Source: Pseudomonas triclosanedens
Lineage (GTDB): Bacteria > Pseudomonadota > Gammaproteobacteria > Pseudomonadales > Pseudomonadaceae
Reading direction: 5' to 3'
DNA: 64,000 bases
NCBI RefSeq assembly: GCF_026686735.1
Contig: NZ_CP113432.1
Span: 1,674,001-1,738,000, forward strand
Part shown: positions 1 to 8,971 of the stretch, piece after piece
How the letters are laid out: every line of letters begins with the position of its first letter
Numbering within the stretch: the first letter of the stretch is position 1
Notes under the pieces: model-generated
Databases searched by the model: none
Seen by the model: only the letters and a program-made list of their open reading frames with translations
Told to the model about the DNA's origin: nothing
Made by a program: the position numbers and the translations under genes

Positions 1-1918
1 CGTCGCGGATGAACGAGCGGTCTACTTTCAAGGCATCCAGCGGTAGCTGCCGCAAGTACGACAGCGACGAGTAGCCGGTGCCGAAGTCATCGACCGACAG
101 GCTCACGCCCAGTTCGCGCAGGCGGTTGAGCAGGGGAATGGCCTGGCTGATGTTGGCCATCACTGCGTTCTCGGTGACTTCCAGCTCCAGGAAGTGCGGG
201 GGCAGGCCGGCTTCTTCCAGGGTGCGCTGCACTTCTTCCACCAGGCTGTCGCGGCCCAGGTTGCTGGCGCAGCAGTTCACTGCCATCCGCAGCTCGGCGA
301 AGCCCAGCTCGTGCAGGCGGCGCAGATCCTTGCAGGCATGGCGAAGAACCCACGCGTCGAGGGCGCCGATCAGACCGTTGGCTACCGCCAGGCCTATGAA
401 ACGGTCCGGCGCGAGAAGGCCATGAACCGGGTGTTTCCAGCGCACCAGCGCTTCCACCTGTTCGACGCCGCCTTGGTCGATACGCAGGATCGGCTGGTAG
501 TAGAGCACCAGCTCGTCGTCCCAGAGTGCCTTGCGCAGCTCTTCTTCCAGTTGCAGTTCCTGAGTGGCCTTGGTCTTCAGGTGGGGGCTGAAGAAGTGAG
601 TGACGTTGCGCCCATTGCCTTTGGACTGGTAGAGCGCGAGGTCGGCGTGCTTGAGCAGTTCTTCCGCCTGGACACCATCGTTGGGGAACAGGCTGATGCC
701 GACGCTCAGCGTCATCACCAGGCTGCGCCCGGCGGTGGTGATGGGTTCCTTCATGCGCTGCATCAGGCGCTGGGCAAGAATCCGCGCCTCATGGTCCTCG
801 CCCAGATCGGCGAGGATGCAGAATTCGTCGCCGCCGAAGCGCGCCAGCAGGTCGGAGCTGCGCAGGGCGCTGCGGATGCGTCCGGAGACGATGCACAGCA
901 GTTCGTCGCCGGCGGCGTGGCCCAGGGAGTCGTTGACCCGCTTGAAGTGGTCCAGGTCCAGCAGGATCACGGCCATGCCCTGGCCCTTCTGCCGGTTGCG
1001 CTCCAGGCGTATGGCGAATTCGTCGTTCAGCGCCGTGCGGTTATGCAGGCCGGTCAGGCCGTCGAAGCGCGCCAGTTGCTGCAGCGAGGCATTGGCGTGG
1101 TCGAGCTGACTGAGCAGGGTGTTGACCCGGTGCAGTTCGCTTTCCTTGCTTTCCAGACTTTCCTCTATCCAGGCCGCCCAGAGGCCGGCGAGTACTACTG
1201 CCAGCGCGAGCAGGCCAACCATAAGGCCGAGCTGGATGGCGTTGCCCTGGGCTGCGTCCCTGACCGGTACCACCCAGTTCGGCAGGGTCAAGGTGAGTGC
1301 CGCCATGCCGGTGTAGTGCATGCCGGAGATCGCGCCACCCAGTAGCAGGCTCGCGCCGATCTGGTAAATCCAGCGCCGCTCGGCCGACTGGCGATTGACG
1401 ACGGGGGTGAGCACCAGCGCGGCATAGGCTACCAGGATCGCCAGCAGCACCGACAGCGCCACCAGGAACGGGTCGTAGTGCTGCATTGGCGGCGATTGGA
1501 TCGCAGCCATGCCGGCATAGTGCATGCCGGCGATACTCGCGCCGATGCAGCAAGCGGCCAGCAAGTATTGCAGTGGGCTGAGCCCGGCACGGGAAAGCAG
1601 GCGCATCGCGAATGCCGAGGCAGCGATGGCGATGAGCAGCGAGAGCAATGTCGGACCGGTGCTGTAGTGCACCGGTACGGCAGGGCGGAAGGCGAGCATG
1701 GCGACGAAGTGCATCGACCAGATGCCGCTGCCCAGGCTGATGCCGCCGATCCATTGCCAGCGCAGGCTGGGGCGGCGCGTGCGGGCCACTCGGTTGGCGA
1801 TGCCCAGGGCGACGAAGCTGGCTACGCAGGCAATCAGGATGGATAGCAGCACCAGTCCGGGACTGTGCGTGCACTCCAGCAGAACAGCGTCGGGTACGGC
1901 GTCCTTCTGCCAATCCAT
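1..1918 (-). CDS. nbdA: MHYT-GGDEF-EAL membrane c-di-GMP enzyme (NbdA-like), 3' end outside window
   Basis: About 639 codons are visible; the C-terminal end lies beyond the left edge. Residues about 10-230 form a seven-helix MHYT sensor with three MH[FY] repeats (SMHFVAM, AGMHYAGM, SGMHYTGM), a proposed copper/NO/O2-sensing module. A GGDEF domain follows with the motif RFGGDEF near residue 359, and an RSSD I-site five residues before it. The EAL domain starts near residue 450, with VEALVRW and later DDFGTGYS. The protein should make and/or degrade cyclic di-GMP at the inner membrane. The ATG at 1916-1918 follows AGGAG at good spacing. Domain order and the adjacent eptA-like, uspK and rapA genes match P. 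aeruginosa nbdA (PA3311). The P. aeruginosa protein is known for a degenerate AGDEF, whereas this copy has an intact GGDEF. MucR is the alternative paralogue; context favours NbdA. Confidence 0.88.
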   Translation of the reverse strand, partial: MDWQKDAVPDAVLLECTHSPGLVLLSILIACVASFVALGIANRVARTRRPSLRWQWIGGISLGSGIWSMHFVAMLAFRPAVPVHYSTGPTLLSLLIAIAASAFAMRLLSRAGLSPLQYLLAACCIGASIAGMHYAGMAAIQSPPMQHYDPFLVALSVLLAILVAYAALVLTPVVNRQSAERRWIYQIGASLLLGGAISGMHYTGMAALTLTLPNWVVPVRDAAQGNAIQLGLMVGLLALAVVLAGLWAAWIEESLESKESELHRVNTLLSQLDHANASLQQLARFDGLTGLHNRTALNDEFAIRLERNRQKGQGMAVILLDLDHFKRVNDSLGHAAGDELLCIVSGRIRSALRSSDLLARFGGDEFCILADLGEDHEARILAQRLMQRMKEPITTAGRSLVMTLSVGISLFPNDGVQAEELLKHADLALYQSKGNGRNVTHFFSPHLKTKATQELQLEEELRKALWDDELVLYYQPILRIDQGGVEQVEALVRWKHPVHGLLAPDRFIGLAVANGLIGALDAWVLRHACKDLRRLHELGFAELRMAVNCCASNLGRDSLVEEVQRTLEEAGLPPHFLELEVTENAVMANISQAIPLLNRLRELGVSLSVDDFGTGYSSLSYLRQLPLDALKVDRSFIRD

Positions 1919-2102
1919 AGCTGAAGCTCCTGATGTCGGGGGAATAGTGCCGGGCGCTGTTAGATATCACTTTGATGTCAGTCTAGGGGGTGCCGATGGG
2001 GCTGCAAGCGGCGGTCTGCCTTTCCGACGGACAGGCGAATCGGTACCGACGTACGGTTGAGAGGCTCGCGCCTGGTCGGATTGAGCTGGAATCGGTGGGC
2101 GG

Positions 2103-2136
2103 CTTGACACTTTTTTGACTAACTTGCCGCTAGAGT
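2103..2136 (+). promoter_or_regulatory. Candidate response-regulator direct repeat and -10 ahead of the phosphoethanolamine transferase
   Basis: CTTGAC (2103-2108) and TTTGAC (2114-2119) form a direct repeat with an 11-bp period, the 6-N5-6 layout typical of OmpR/PhoB-type regulators such as PmrA, ColR or PhoP. A -10-like TAGAGT lies at 2131-2136, so the repeat covers the -35 position. EptA-type genes are commonly controlled by such two-component systems. The regulator cannot be named from the sequence. Confidence 0.35.
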
Positions 2137-2204
2137 ATCGCGGCCGACGGGGGAGGCCTGGTCGCCGCCGTTTTCCAATCCGATTGACCCAAGGAGTGCA
2201 CTCG

Positions 2205-3863
2205 ATGGCCGAGGGCAAGCGCCGTCTTTTTCCGCAGATCAGTTCGAACCGGCTGGTTCTGCTGTTTTCCCTGGCTCTGGTGCTGTTCTATAACGTCGCA
2301 ACCTGGAAGGCGCTGAACAACCTGGTACCGATGCAGGGCGCCAAGAGCGTGGCGTTCTTCGTCTCCTTCGCCTTCTTCCTGTGGGCCGCCTTCACCCTGC
2401 TGCTGACCCTGGTGTCGTTCCGTCCCCTACTCAAGCCGGCGCTGACGCTGGTGGCGCTGGTGTCCGCCGGCGCGGCCTATTTCATGAATACCTATGGCGT
2501 CGTCATCGATACGGTGATGGTGCAGAACGTCTTCGAGACCAATCCCGGCGAGGCTGCCGCGCTGTTCAGCGCACGCATGGTCGGTTATCTGCTGGTGCTG
2601 GGCGTACTGCCGGCGGCGATCATCTGGCTGACGCCGGTGACCTACCGGCCATTCTTCCGCGGGCTGCTCGGCAAGGTGCTGGTCGTTGTCGGTTGCGTGG
2701 TGGTGATCGCGGTGAGCGTGGGCAGCTTCTATTCCACCTATGCCCCGGTGTTCCGCCAGGAAGACAAGCTGACGCATTTCATCAACCCGACCAACTACAT
2801 CTACGCGGTGGGCAAGTACACCAAGCAGCGCCTGGGCATCAAGGAAAACCTGGTGGTGCAGCCGATCGGCGAAGACGCCGTGATGGCGCGTCGCGTGCGC
2901 GCCGATGGCAAGAAGTCGCTGATGATCTTCGTGGTGGGCGAGACCGCCCGCGCCGATCACTTCTCGCTCAACGGTTATGCCCGCGAGACCAACCCGGAGC
3001 TGTCGAAGCTCGACATCATCAACTTCCCCAATGTCAGCTCCTGCGGCACTTCGACGGCAGTGTCGGTACCCTGCATGTTCTCCAAGTTCCCGCGCGAGGA
3101 CTATAGCGACAAGAAGGGCAAAACCTACCAGGGGCTGCTCGACGTCCTGCAGCGCGTCGGTGTGTCGGTGCTGTGGCTGGATAACAACAGCGACTGCAAG
3201 GGCACCTGCCTGCGAGTGCCGAACCGCGATATCCCGAAGAACCAGCCCGGCCCGTTCTGCGACGGCAAGAACTGTCTCGACGAAGCCATGCTGCAGAACC
3301 TGCAGTCTTACATCGATGGGCTGAAGGATGACGCCATCATCGTCCTGCATGCCGATGGCAGTCACGGCCCGGAGTACTACGACCGCTATCCGAAGTCGAT
3401 GGAGCGCTTCACGCCGGTCTGCCGCACCAACCAGCTTGGCAGTTGCAGCACCGAAGAGTTGGTGAACGTCTATGACAACACCATCCTCTATACCGACTTC
3501 TTCCTGTCCAGGGTGGTGGAGTTGCTCAGGCATAACGAAGGCCGCTTCGATGCTTCGATGGTCTACGTGTCCGACCACGGTGAGTCACTGGGCGAGAACG
3601 GTGTCTATCTGCACGCCGCGCCCTACGCCATCGCGCCGAAGGCGCAGACTCACGTGCCGATGGTGATGTGGTTCGGCAATGGGGCGCTGGGCAGCCTGGG
3701 TATCGACCGTGGTTGCCTGGAGGGCAAGGCCAAGGCGGACGAACTGAGCCACGACAACCTGTTCCATTCGGTGCTTGGTCTCTATGGGGTGCGCACCAGC
3801 CTGTACCAGCCGGACCTGGATATCTTCCACTCCTGTCGCCGCAACATGACCGTCGCCCAGTAA
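2205..3863 (+). CDS. Phosphoethanolamine transferase, EptA/sulfatase family
   Basis: The 552-residue protein starts at ATG 2205, eight bases after AAGGAG. The N-terminal 180 residues contain five hydrophobic helices (about 17-35, 48-70, 80-97, 128-143, 158-176), the usual EptA membrane part. The periplasmic sulfatase-fold domain follows. GETARAD at 245-251 carries the catalytic Thr247 and metal-binding Glu246, and a later SDHGESLGE supplies Asp/His metal ligands; several Cys suggest disulfides. Family members transfer phosphoethanolamine from phosphatidylethanolamine to lipid A, lowering surface charge and sensitivity to cationic peptides. The gene is a single transcription unit ended by the hairpin at 3881. 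It sits where P. aeruginosa has PA3310; the exact substrate in this organism is inferred. Confidence 0.9.
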   Translation: MAEGKRRLFPQISSNRLVLLFSLALVLFYNVATWKALNNLVPMQGAKSVAFFVSFAFFLWAAFTLLLTLVSFRPLLKPALTLVALVSAGAAYFMNTYGVVIDTVMVQNVFETNPGEAAALFSARMVGYLLVLGVLPAAIIWLTPVTYRPFFRGLLGKVLVVVGCVVVIAVSVGSFYSTYAPVFRQEDKLTHFINPTNYIYAVGKYTKQRLGIKENLVVQPIGEDAVMARRVRADGKKSLMIFVVGETARADHFSLNGYARETNPELSKLDIINFPNVSSCGTSTAVSVPCMFSKFPREDYSDKKGKTYQGLLDVLQRVGVSVLWLDNNSDCKGTCLRVPNRDIPKNQPGPFCDGKNCLDEAMLQNLQSYIDGLKDDAIIVLHADGSHGPEYYDRYPKSMERFTPVCRTNQLGSCSTEELVNVYDNTILYTDFFLSRVVELLRHNEGRFDASMVYVSDHGESLGENGVYLHAAPYAIAPKAQTHVPMVMWFGNGALGSLGIDRGCLEGKAKADELSHDNLFHSVLGLYGVRTSLYQPDLDIFHSCRRNMTVAQ

Positions 3864-3880
3864 GCGGGCGCGGCAAAAAC

Positions 3881-3914
3881 AAAGGCCCTGCGGCTTTCAC
3901 CGCAGGGCCTTTTT
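3881..3914. terminator. Bidirectional intrinsic terminator
   Basis: A 13-bp stem (3881-3893 with 3900-3912) around a six-base loop, followed by T residues on the plus strand and preceded by A residues, fits termination of the phosphoethanolamine transferase and of the convergent small gene. Its stem is nearly identical to the one at 4218-4247. Confidence 0.85.
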
Positions 3915-4177
3915 CATTGGAGCAGTCGCAAACGGGATCGGCGCCGGTTGATCCAGGCCAGCAGGAATCCGGCCAAGGCGTTCAATGCCTGAAGGGCAAG
4001 CATCAGATCGCTGCTTTGCGGATAGCAGGCCCCTGACAACTGATGGACACAGTCGAGGCGGTCTTTGAGGTTTAAGAGCACGATCAGGCTCCAGCCCAGG
4101 CCGCTGAACAACCACGCCTTGTAGATCCAGGTGGGGATGGTTTTGCCGGAGGTAGGCTGCTTGTCGTTGCTGCTCAT
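3914..4177 (-). CDS. Small two-helix membrane protein of unknown function
   Basis: The 87-residue product has two hydrophobic segments (about 19-36, WIYKAWLFSGLGWSL onward, and about 58-75), two Cys in the loop between them and a basic tail (RRRSRLR). I do not recognise a named family. The start at 4175-4177 has no good Shine-Dalgarno sequence. The stop touches the shared terminator. The gene lies between the convergent phosphoethanolamine transferase and uspK. The amino-acid pattern is clearly membrane-protein-like, so the reading frame is probably real; its function cannot be inferred. Confidence 0.6.
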   Translation of the reverse strand: MSSNDKQPTSGKTIPTWIYKAWLFSGLGWSLIVLLNLKDRLDCVHQLSGACYPQSSDLMLALQALNALAGFLLAWINRRRSRLRLLQ

Positions 4178-4215
4178 CAGATGGCGGTAGGTTGTTGGGA
4201 GTGTCCTGCCTTCGC

Positions 4216-4247
4216 AAAAAGGCCCTGCGCAGATCCGCAGGGCCTTT
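4216..4247 (-). terminator. Intrinsic terminator of uspK
   Basis: A perfect 12-bp stem (4218-4229 with 4236-4247), six-base loop and five A residues at 4216-4220 that read as a U-tract on the minus strand, immediately downstream of the uspK stop. Confidence 0.85.
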
Positions 4248-4267
4248 CCGAATCGACTGCAGACTTT

Positions 4268-4720
4268 TTACTTGTCGCGTACCAGCAGCACCGGACGGTT
4301 GCTGACGCGAATCAGACCTTCGGCCACGCTGCCCAGCATCAGGCGGCGCACGCCACGGCGACCGTGGGTGCCCATGACGATAACGTCAGCCTTGGAGGCG
4401 TCGGCCTCGATTTCGATCCGCTCGGCAATCTCTTCGCTGGCGCGCTCCTGGCAGACACGCTCGAATACCGACTTGACCGGGAACTCGGCGATCTTCTCCT
4501 TGGCCTTGGCCAGGATGTCGTCCGCCGCTTTCAGCGCAGCTTCGCGCAGAGGTTCGGGGTTGTAGTAAACGGCGTAGTCGGGCAGGTGCCGCAGCGGGCT
4601 GTCGACGATGGTGATGACTCGAAGTTCGCCCCCGCTAAGCTGAGCCAGCTTCGCTGCTTCGACCAGGGCACGGTCGGAAACCGGGCTGCCGTCCACCGCA
4701 ACCAGAATGCGCTCGTACAT
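4268..4720 (-). CDS. uspK: Universal stress protein, UspA family (UspK-like)
   Basis: The 150-residue cytoplasmic protein opens with MYERILVAVDGSP, the family signature with its conserved Asp. It ends with GTHG-x9-GS, the ATP-binding G2xG9xG[ST] motif of nucleotide-binding UspA proteins. The start at 4718-4720 follows GAGGGA. Its position between an EptA-like gene and rapA matches P. aeruginosa uspK (PA3309), an ANR-regulated protein needed for survival during pyruvate fermentation. The promoter seen here at 4747-4795 supports the same control. The gene is a single transcription unit with its own terminator. Confidence 0.9.
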   Translation of the reverse strand: MYERILVAVDGSPVSDRALVEAAKLAQLSGGELRVITIVDSPLRHLPDYAVYYNPEPLREAALKAADDILAKAKEKIAEFPVKSVFERVCQERASEEIAERIEIEADASKADVIVMGTHGRRGVRRLMLGSVAEGLIRVSNRPVLLVRDK

Positions 4721-4746
4721 GGTGTATCCCTCAATGAGTGGCTTGG

Positions 4747-4795
4747 TAGGAAAACTCTATCCCTCCAAGGGCGAGAATCCCTTGCGCAGCGTCAA
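4747..4795 (-). promoter_or_regulatory. ANR/FNR-type promoter of uspK
   Basis: On the minus strand the 14-mer TTGACGCTGCGCAA (4795-4782) has one perfect ANR half-site (TTGAC) and a weaker second half. A -10-like TAGAGT lies at 4759-4754. If transcription starts at 4747, the box is centred at -41.5 and the hexamer spans -12 to -7, exactly the class II FNR/ANR geometry. The leader would be about 26 nt. Confidence 0.6.
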
Positions 4796-4876
4796 TAGTA
4801 GCCGGTACACCCGAATGTGCCGGGGATAGAGCGCTGTAACGGCGTGTTTCCACCAGGAGCTACCCCTCGCCAACAA

Positions 4877-4916
4877 GAAGAAAGCCGCCAACGGTTTCCC
4901 GATGGCGGCTTCTTTC
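4877..4916 (-). terminator. Intrinsic terminator of rapA
   Basis: AGCCGCCA (4883-4890) pairs with TGGCGGCT (4903-4910), and the stem is flanked by A/T-rich ends (TTTCTT on the minus strand). It lies 19 bp past the rapA stop. Confidence 0.75.
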
Positions 4917-4934
4917 GTTGGTGCCGCGGCTGGA

Positions 4935-7781
4935 TCAGCCGGCGACCAGTACGCGGATCGCCTCCAGGCGCAGCGACGCCTTATCCAGCATCGCCAGGCT
5001 CTGGTCACGCTGCTTGCGCAACGCATCCAGTTCGCTGTCACGGACGCTCGGGTTGATGGCTTTCAGCGCGGTGAGGCGTGCCAGTTCTTCATCGAGCGTT
5101 GCGGTCAGTTGCTTGCGGGCCTGCTCAACGCGTTCGGCGTGACGCGGTGCGATCTTGGTCTCGGCGACGCTGAACTGCTTGGCCAGCACATCGCGCTGGG
5201 CCTGGACGAACTTGTTGGCGCTGGCACGCGGTACGCTTTCCAACTGGTCGTTGAGGGTGTCGAAGGACACGCGGGACGACAGGTCGTTGCCGTTGGCGTC
5301 CAGCAGGCAGCGCAGCGCCACTGGCGGCAGGAAGCGGCCGAGCTGCAGCGCGCGCGGCGCTACGGCTTCGCTGACGAACAGCAGTTCCAGCAGTACGGTA
5401 CCGGGCTTGAGCGCCTTGTTCTTGATCAGTGCTACCGAGGTGTTGCCAAGCGAGCCGGACAGCACCAGGTCCATGCCGCCTTGCACCATCGGATGCTCCC
5501 AGGTGAGGAACTGCATGTCCTCGCGTGCCAGGGCCTGGGCGCGGTCGTAGGTGACGGTCACGCCTTCGTCGTTGCCCAGCGGGAAGCTGGCGTCGAGCAT
5601 CTTCTCGCTCGGGCGCAGGATCAGAGCGTTCTCGGAGTGGTCTTCGCTGTCGATGCCATAGGTGTCGAACAGCTTTTCCATGTAGATCGGCAGCGCGAAC
5701 TGGTCGTCCTGCTCCTCGATCTCCGCCACCAGCGCCTCGCCTTCGCCTGCGCCGCCGGAGTTCAGCTCCAGCAGGCGATCGCGGCCGCTGTGCATCTCGG
5801 CTTCCAGCGCTTCGCGGGCAGCCTTGCCTTCTACCAGCAGGGCGGCGAACGCATCGTCGTCACCGCCGTCGAGCAGTTCCACCAGGCGCGGGCCGAAGCG
5901 GTGCTGCAGCGCGTTGCCGGTGGGGCAGGTATTGAGGAACGCGTTCAGCGCCTGGTGGTACCACTGGAACAGACGTTCCTGCGGGCTGTTTTCCAGGTGC
6001 GGGACGTGGATCTGGATGGTGTGCTTCTGGCCGATGCGGTCGAGACGGCCAATACGCTGTTCCAACTGGTCCGGGTGCGCCGGCAGGTCGAACAGTACCA
6101 GGTGGTGGGCGAACTGGAAGTTGCGGCCTTCGCTGCCGATTTCCGAGCAGATCAGCACCTGGGCGCCGAATTCTTCATCGGCGAAGTAGGCGGCGGCGCG
6201 GTCGCGCTCGAGGATGCTCATGCCTTCGTGGAACACGGTGGCCGGGATGCCGGACTTCAGGCGCAGCGCATCTTCGAGGTCCAGTGCGGTCTCGGCGTGG
6301 GCGCAGATCACCAGCACCTTGTACTGCTTGAGCATTTTCAGCGTGTCGATCAGCCATTCGACACGCGGATCGAAACGCCACCAGCGGGCGTTTTCGTCGC
6401 CGTCCTCGGCCTGGGCCTGGAAGCTGACTTCCGGGTAGAGGTCCGGATGCTCGCCCAGCGGCAGCTCCATGTATTCGATCGGGTTGGCCAGCGGGTAAGG
6501 ATGAAGCTGGCGCTCCGGGAAGCCCTGCACGGCGGCGCGGGTATTGCGGAACAGCACGCGGCCGGTGCCGTGGCGGTCGAGGAGCTCGCGCACGAGGCGC
6601 GCGCGGGCATCTTCGTTGCCGGCCTCTACACTGGCCAGCAGCTCGTCACCTTCGCTGCCGAGGAAACCGTGGATGGCATCGCGGGCGGCGGGGGAGAGAC
6701 GTCCCAGATCGATCAACTCCTGCACGGCTTCAGCCACTGGACGGTACTGGCTGCTCTCTGCACGGAAGGCTTCCAGGTCGTGGAAACGGTCCGGATCGAG
6801 CAGGCGCAGGCGTGCGAAATGGCTATCCAGGCCGAGTTGCTCCGGGGTCGCGGTGAGCAGCAGGACGCCAGGTATGATCTGCGCCAGTTGCTCGACCAGT
6901 TGGTACTCGGGGCTGGCCTGCTCCGGGTGCCAGACCAGGTGGTGGGCTTCGTCCACGACCAGCAGGTCCCAGCCGGCGGCGCAGGCCGCGTCCTGGGCGC
7001 GTTCATCCTCGCGCAGCCACTCCAGTGCTACCAGCGCGAGCTGGCTATCCTCGAAGGGATTGCTGGCGTCGCTCTCGACGAAGCGCTCGCGGTCGAACAG
7101 TGCGACTTCCAGGTTGAAGCGGCGGCGCATTTCCACCAGCCACTGGTGCTGCAGGTTTTCCGGCACCAGGATCAGCACGCGGCTGGCGCGTCCGGAGAGC
7201 AGTTGGCGATGGATCACCAGGCCGGCTTCGATGGTCTTGCCCAGGCCCACTTCGTCCGCCAGCAGGACGCGAGGCGCCATGCGGTCGGCGACTTCGCGGG
7301 CGATGTGCAACTGGTGGGCGATGGGTTGCGCGCGAGCGCCACCCAGGCCCCAGAGCGGAGACTGCAGCAGACGGGTACGGTGTTCCAGGGTGTGGTAGCG
7401 CAGGCCGAACCAGGACATCGGGTCGATCTGCCCGGCGAACAGGCGGTCGCTGGCCAGGCGGAACTGGATGAAGTTGGATAGCTGGGTTTCCGGCACGGTG
7501 CGCTGGTCGTTCTGGGCGGTGATGCCGTGGTAGATCAGCAGCCCGTCGACCTCGTCCACTTCGCGAACGGTCATCTTCCAGCCTTCGAAGTGGGTGATCT
7601 CGTCGCCGGGAGAGAAGCGCACGCGGGTTAGCGGCGCATTGCGTTCGGCGTACTGGCGGGTATCACCGGTAGCCGGATAGAGCACCGTGAGCAGACGGCC
7701 ATCGAGCGCCAGGATGGTCCCCAGCCCAAGTTCCGCCTCACTGTCGCTGATCCAGCGTTGACCCGGTTGATACTGCGCCAT
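4935..7781 (-). CDS. rapA: RNA polymerase-associated ATPase RapA (HepA)
   Basis: The 948-residue SWI2/SNF2 protein binds RNA polymerase and promotes its recycling after termination. Motif [12 protein letters not shown] lies at about 173-183, followed by the DEAH box (VVDEAHHL), motif III (LLTATPEQ), and helicase C motifs [13 protein letters not shown] and [11 protein letters not shown]. An N-terminal Tudor-like region precedes the helicase core. Length is close to E. coli RapA (968). The start chosen is ATG 7779-7781 ([10 protein letters not shown], the family N-terminus), preceded by GGGAGGTG; the frame is open further upstream but lacks family similarity. The gene is monocistronic with its own terminator. 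All catalytic motifs are intact. Confidence 0.95.
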   Translation of the reverse strand: MAQYQPGQRWISDSEAELGLGTILALDGRLLTVLYPATGDTRQYAERNAPLTRVRFSPGDEITHFEGWKMTVREVDEVDGLLIYHGITAQNDQRTVPETQLSNFIQFRLASDRLFAGQIDPMSWFGLRYHTLEHRTRLLQSPLWGLGGARAQPIAHQLHIAREVADRMAPRVLLADEVGLGKTIEAGLVIHRQLLSGRASRVLILVPENLQHQWLVEMRRRFNLEVALFDRERFVESDASNPFEDSQLALVALEWLREDERAQDAACAAGWDLLVVDEAHHLVWHPEQASPEYQLVEQLAQIIPGVLLLTATPEQLGLDSHFARLRLLDPDRFHDLEAFRAESSQYRPVAEAVQELIDLGRLSPAARDAIHGFLGSEGDELLASVEAGNEDARARLVRELLDRHGTGRVLFRNTRAAVQGFPERQLHPYPLANPIEYMELPLGEHPDLYPEVSFQAQAEDGDENARWWRFDPRVEWLIDTLKMLKQYKVLVICAHAETALDLEDALRLKSGIPATVFHEGMSILERDRAAAYFADEEFGAQVLICSEIGSEGRNFQFAHHLVLFDLPAHPDQLEQRIGRLDRIGQKHTIQIHVPHLENSPQERLFQWYHQALNAFLNTCPTGNALQHRFGPRLVELLDGGDDDAFAALLVEGKAAREALEAEMHSGRDRLLELNSGGAGEGEALVAEIEEQDDQFALPIYMEKLFDTYGIDSEDHSENALILRPSEKMLDASFPLGNDEGVTVTYDRAQALAREDMQFLTWEHPMVQGGMDLVLSGSLGNTSVALIKNKALKPGTVLLELLFVSEAVAPRALQLGRFLPPVALRCLLDANGNDLSSRVSFDTLNDQLESVPRASANKFVQAQRDVLAKQFSVAETKIAPRHAERVEQARKQLTATLDEELARLTALKAINPSVRDSELDALRKQRDQSLAMLDKASLRLEAIRVLVAG

Positions 7782-8020
7782 GGACACCTCCCAAAAAAAG
7801 CCGGCTATGGTACCGGAACGCGCGGCATTCAGCGATGGCCGATGATGGCTCCGGTCGTCCGAAACTCGGGCCGGCTGGTGGATGCGCCTGCGCGGGCGCT
7901 GGGTATCGGGCGTTGCCGATAGAGTCACCGCAAACCTATGGAAGTGTAGCGATGCGGGCTCAAGTCTGTAGTGTTCGCGCCGATAGCCTGATCAGAGGAA
8001 CTCCGACAGGACTCTTTCAC

Positions 8021-8323
8021 ATGTTGCCGCCAATTCCCCACAGTCTGGCACCGGTCACTGCACAGCAGGACGTACCCAAGCCGCGACCGGATGTCGCCCC
8101 GGTCAGCCCGCCGCAGCCCAGTGCGGGCAATGCTGGCGTGGAGTTGGAGCGTCGCCCAGCCGAGGGAATGCCCGAACAGGAGTACCAGCGTCGCCGCAAA
8201 CGGCAACAGGCGAGCGACGGCACGCCGGAAGGGGAGGCACTGGGCGAGCTGGAGGAAGTTGGGGAACTGAACGAGGTGCAGGATGCGCCACGCAAGGGGC
8301 TGTGGATCGATATCGAGGTCTGA
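8021..8323 (+). CDS. Small proline- and charge-rich protein of unknown function
   Basis: The 100-residue product starts at ATG 8021, preceded by ACAGGA. The N-terminal half is Pro-rich (PPIPHSLAPV, VAPVSPPQP). The middle is basic (YQRRRKRQ) and the C-terminal third acidic (Glu-rich), ending in GLWIDIEV. There is no signal peptide or membrane helix, so it is probably a disordered cytoplasmic protein. The frame is open upstream of the chosen start but shows no convincing start signal. It is conserved in position next to the AlkB-like gene in Pseudomonas (my recollection of PA3307). I cannot assign a function. Confidence 0.65.
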   Translation: MLPPIPHSLAPVTAQQDVPKPRPDVAPVSPPQPSAGNAGVELERRPAEGMPEQEYQRRRKRQQASDGTPEGEALGELEEVGELNEVQDAPRKGLWIDIEV

Positions 8324-8371
8324 AGGCGCCCTGGAGTAAGCTGTAGGCTTTTCCAATCACCCTGAGCCCTC

Positions 8372-8971
8372 ATGCTGTTCGATGACGTTCCGATCCTGTT
8401 GCCTGATGCCGAGCTGCGCCTGATCCCTGACTGGTGCCCGCCGACATGCGCACGGCAATGGTTCGAACAGTTGCTCGCCGAGACGCCCTGGGAGCAACCC
8501 AGCGTGCGTCTGCATGGGCGTGAGTACCCGGTGCCACGGTTGCTCGCGTGGTATGGCGATCCGGAGGCTGCGTACACCTATTCCGGGCTGACGCATCAGC
8601 CGTTGCCGTGGACGCCGCTGCTTGCAGAAATCCGTTCGCGAGTGAGCGCAAGCGTCGGCCAAGCACTCAATGGCGTACTGCTCAATTACTATCGCGACGG
8701 TCAGGACTCGATGGGCTGGCACAGTGATGACGAGTCCGAACTGGGGCGCAATCCGCTGGTGGCGTCTCTGAGCCTGGGCGGTGCGCGCCGTTTCGATCTG
8801 CGCCGCAAGGGCCGCAATGCAATCGAACATTCCATCGATCTGCCGCCCGGATCTCTACTGGTCATGTCCGGCGCGACACAGCATCATTGGCAGCATCAGG
8901 TGGCCAAGACCCGCCGTCCGGTCGCGCCACGCCTGAACCTGACCTTCCGCCTGGTACGTGCATTGTCATGA
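8372..8971 (+). CDS. AlkB-like 2-oxoglutarate/Fe(II) dioxygenase
   Basis: The 199-residue protein carries the AlkB-family iron and cosubstrate motifs. HSDDE (MGWHSDDESELG) gives the H-x-D, a distal His in ATQHHWQHQV gives the third iron ligand, and RLNLTFR supplies the 2-oxoglutarate-binding Arg. NYYRDGQDSMGWH is the nucleotide-recognition loop typical of ALKBH2/3-type proteins. Such enzymes oxidatively demethylate 1-methyladenine and 3-methylcytosine in DNA or RNA. It overlaps the next small gene by ATGA, indicating translational coupling. The position corresponds to PA3306 in P. aeruginosa. Substrate preference (DNA or RNA) is not visible from the sequence. Confidence 0.88.
   Translation: MLFDDVPILLPDAELRLIPDWCPPTCARQWFEQLLAETPWEQPSVRLHGREYPVPRLLAWYGDPEAAYTYSGLTHQPLPWTPLLAEIRSRVSASVGQALNGVLLNYYRDGQDSMGWHSDDESELGRNPLVASLSLGGARRFDLRRKGRNAIEHSIDLPPGSLLVMSGATQHHWQHQVAKTRRPVAPRLNLTFRLVRALS

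Noticed and set aside
194..1345. Long plus-strand open frame of 383 codons over the c-di-GMP gene
   Set aside because: It is the complementary frame of the MHYT-GGDEF-EAL gene, whose motifs are all on the minus strand; high GC keeps shadow frames open.
4902..7481. 859-codon plus-strand open frame
   Set aside because: Antisense shadow of rapA; composition is Ala/Gln/Val/Gly-rich without domains, while the minus strand shows all SWI2/SNF2 motifs.
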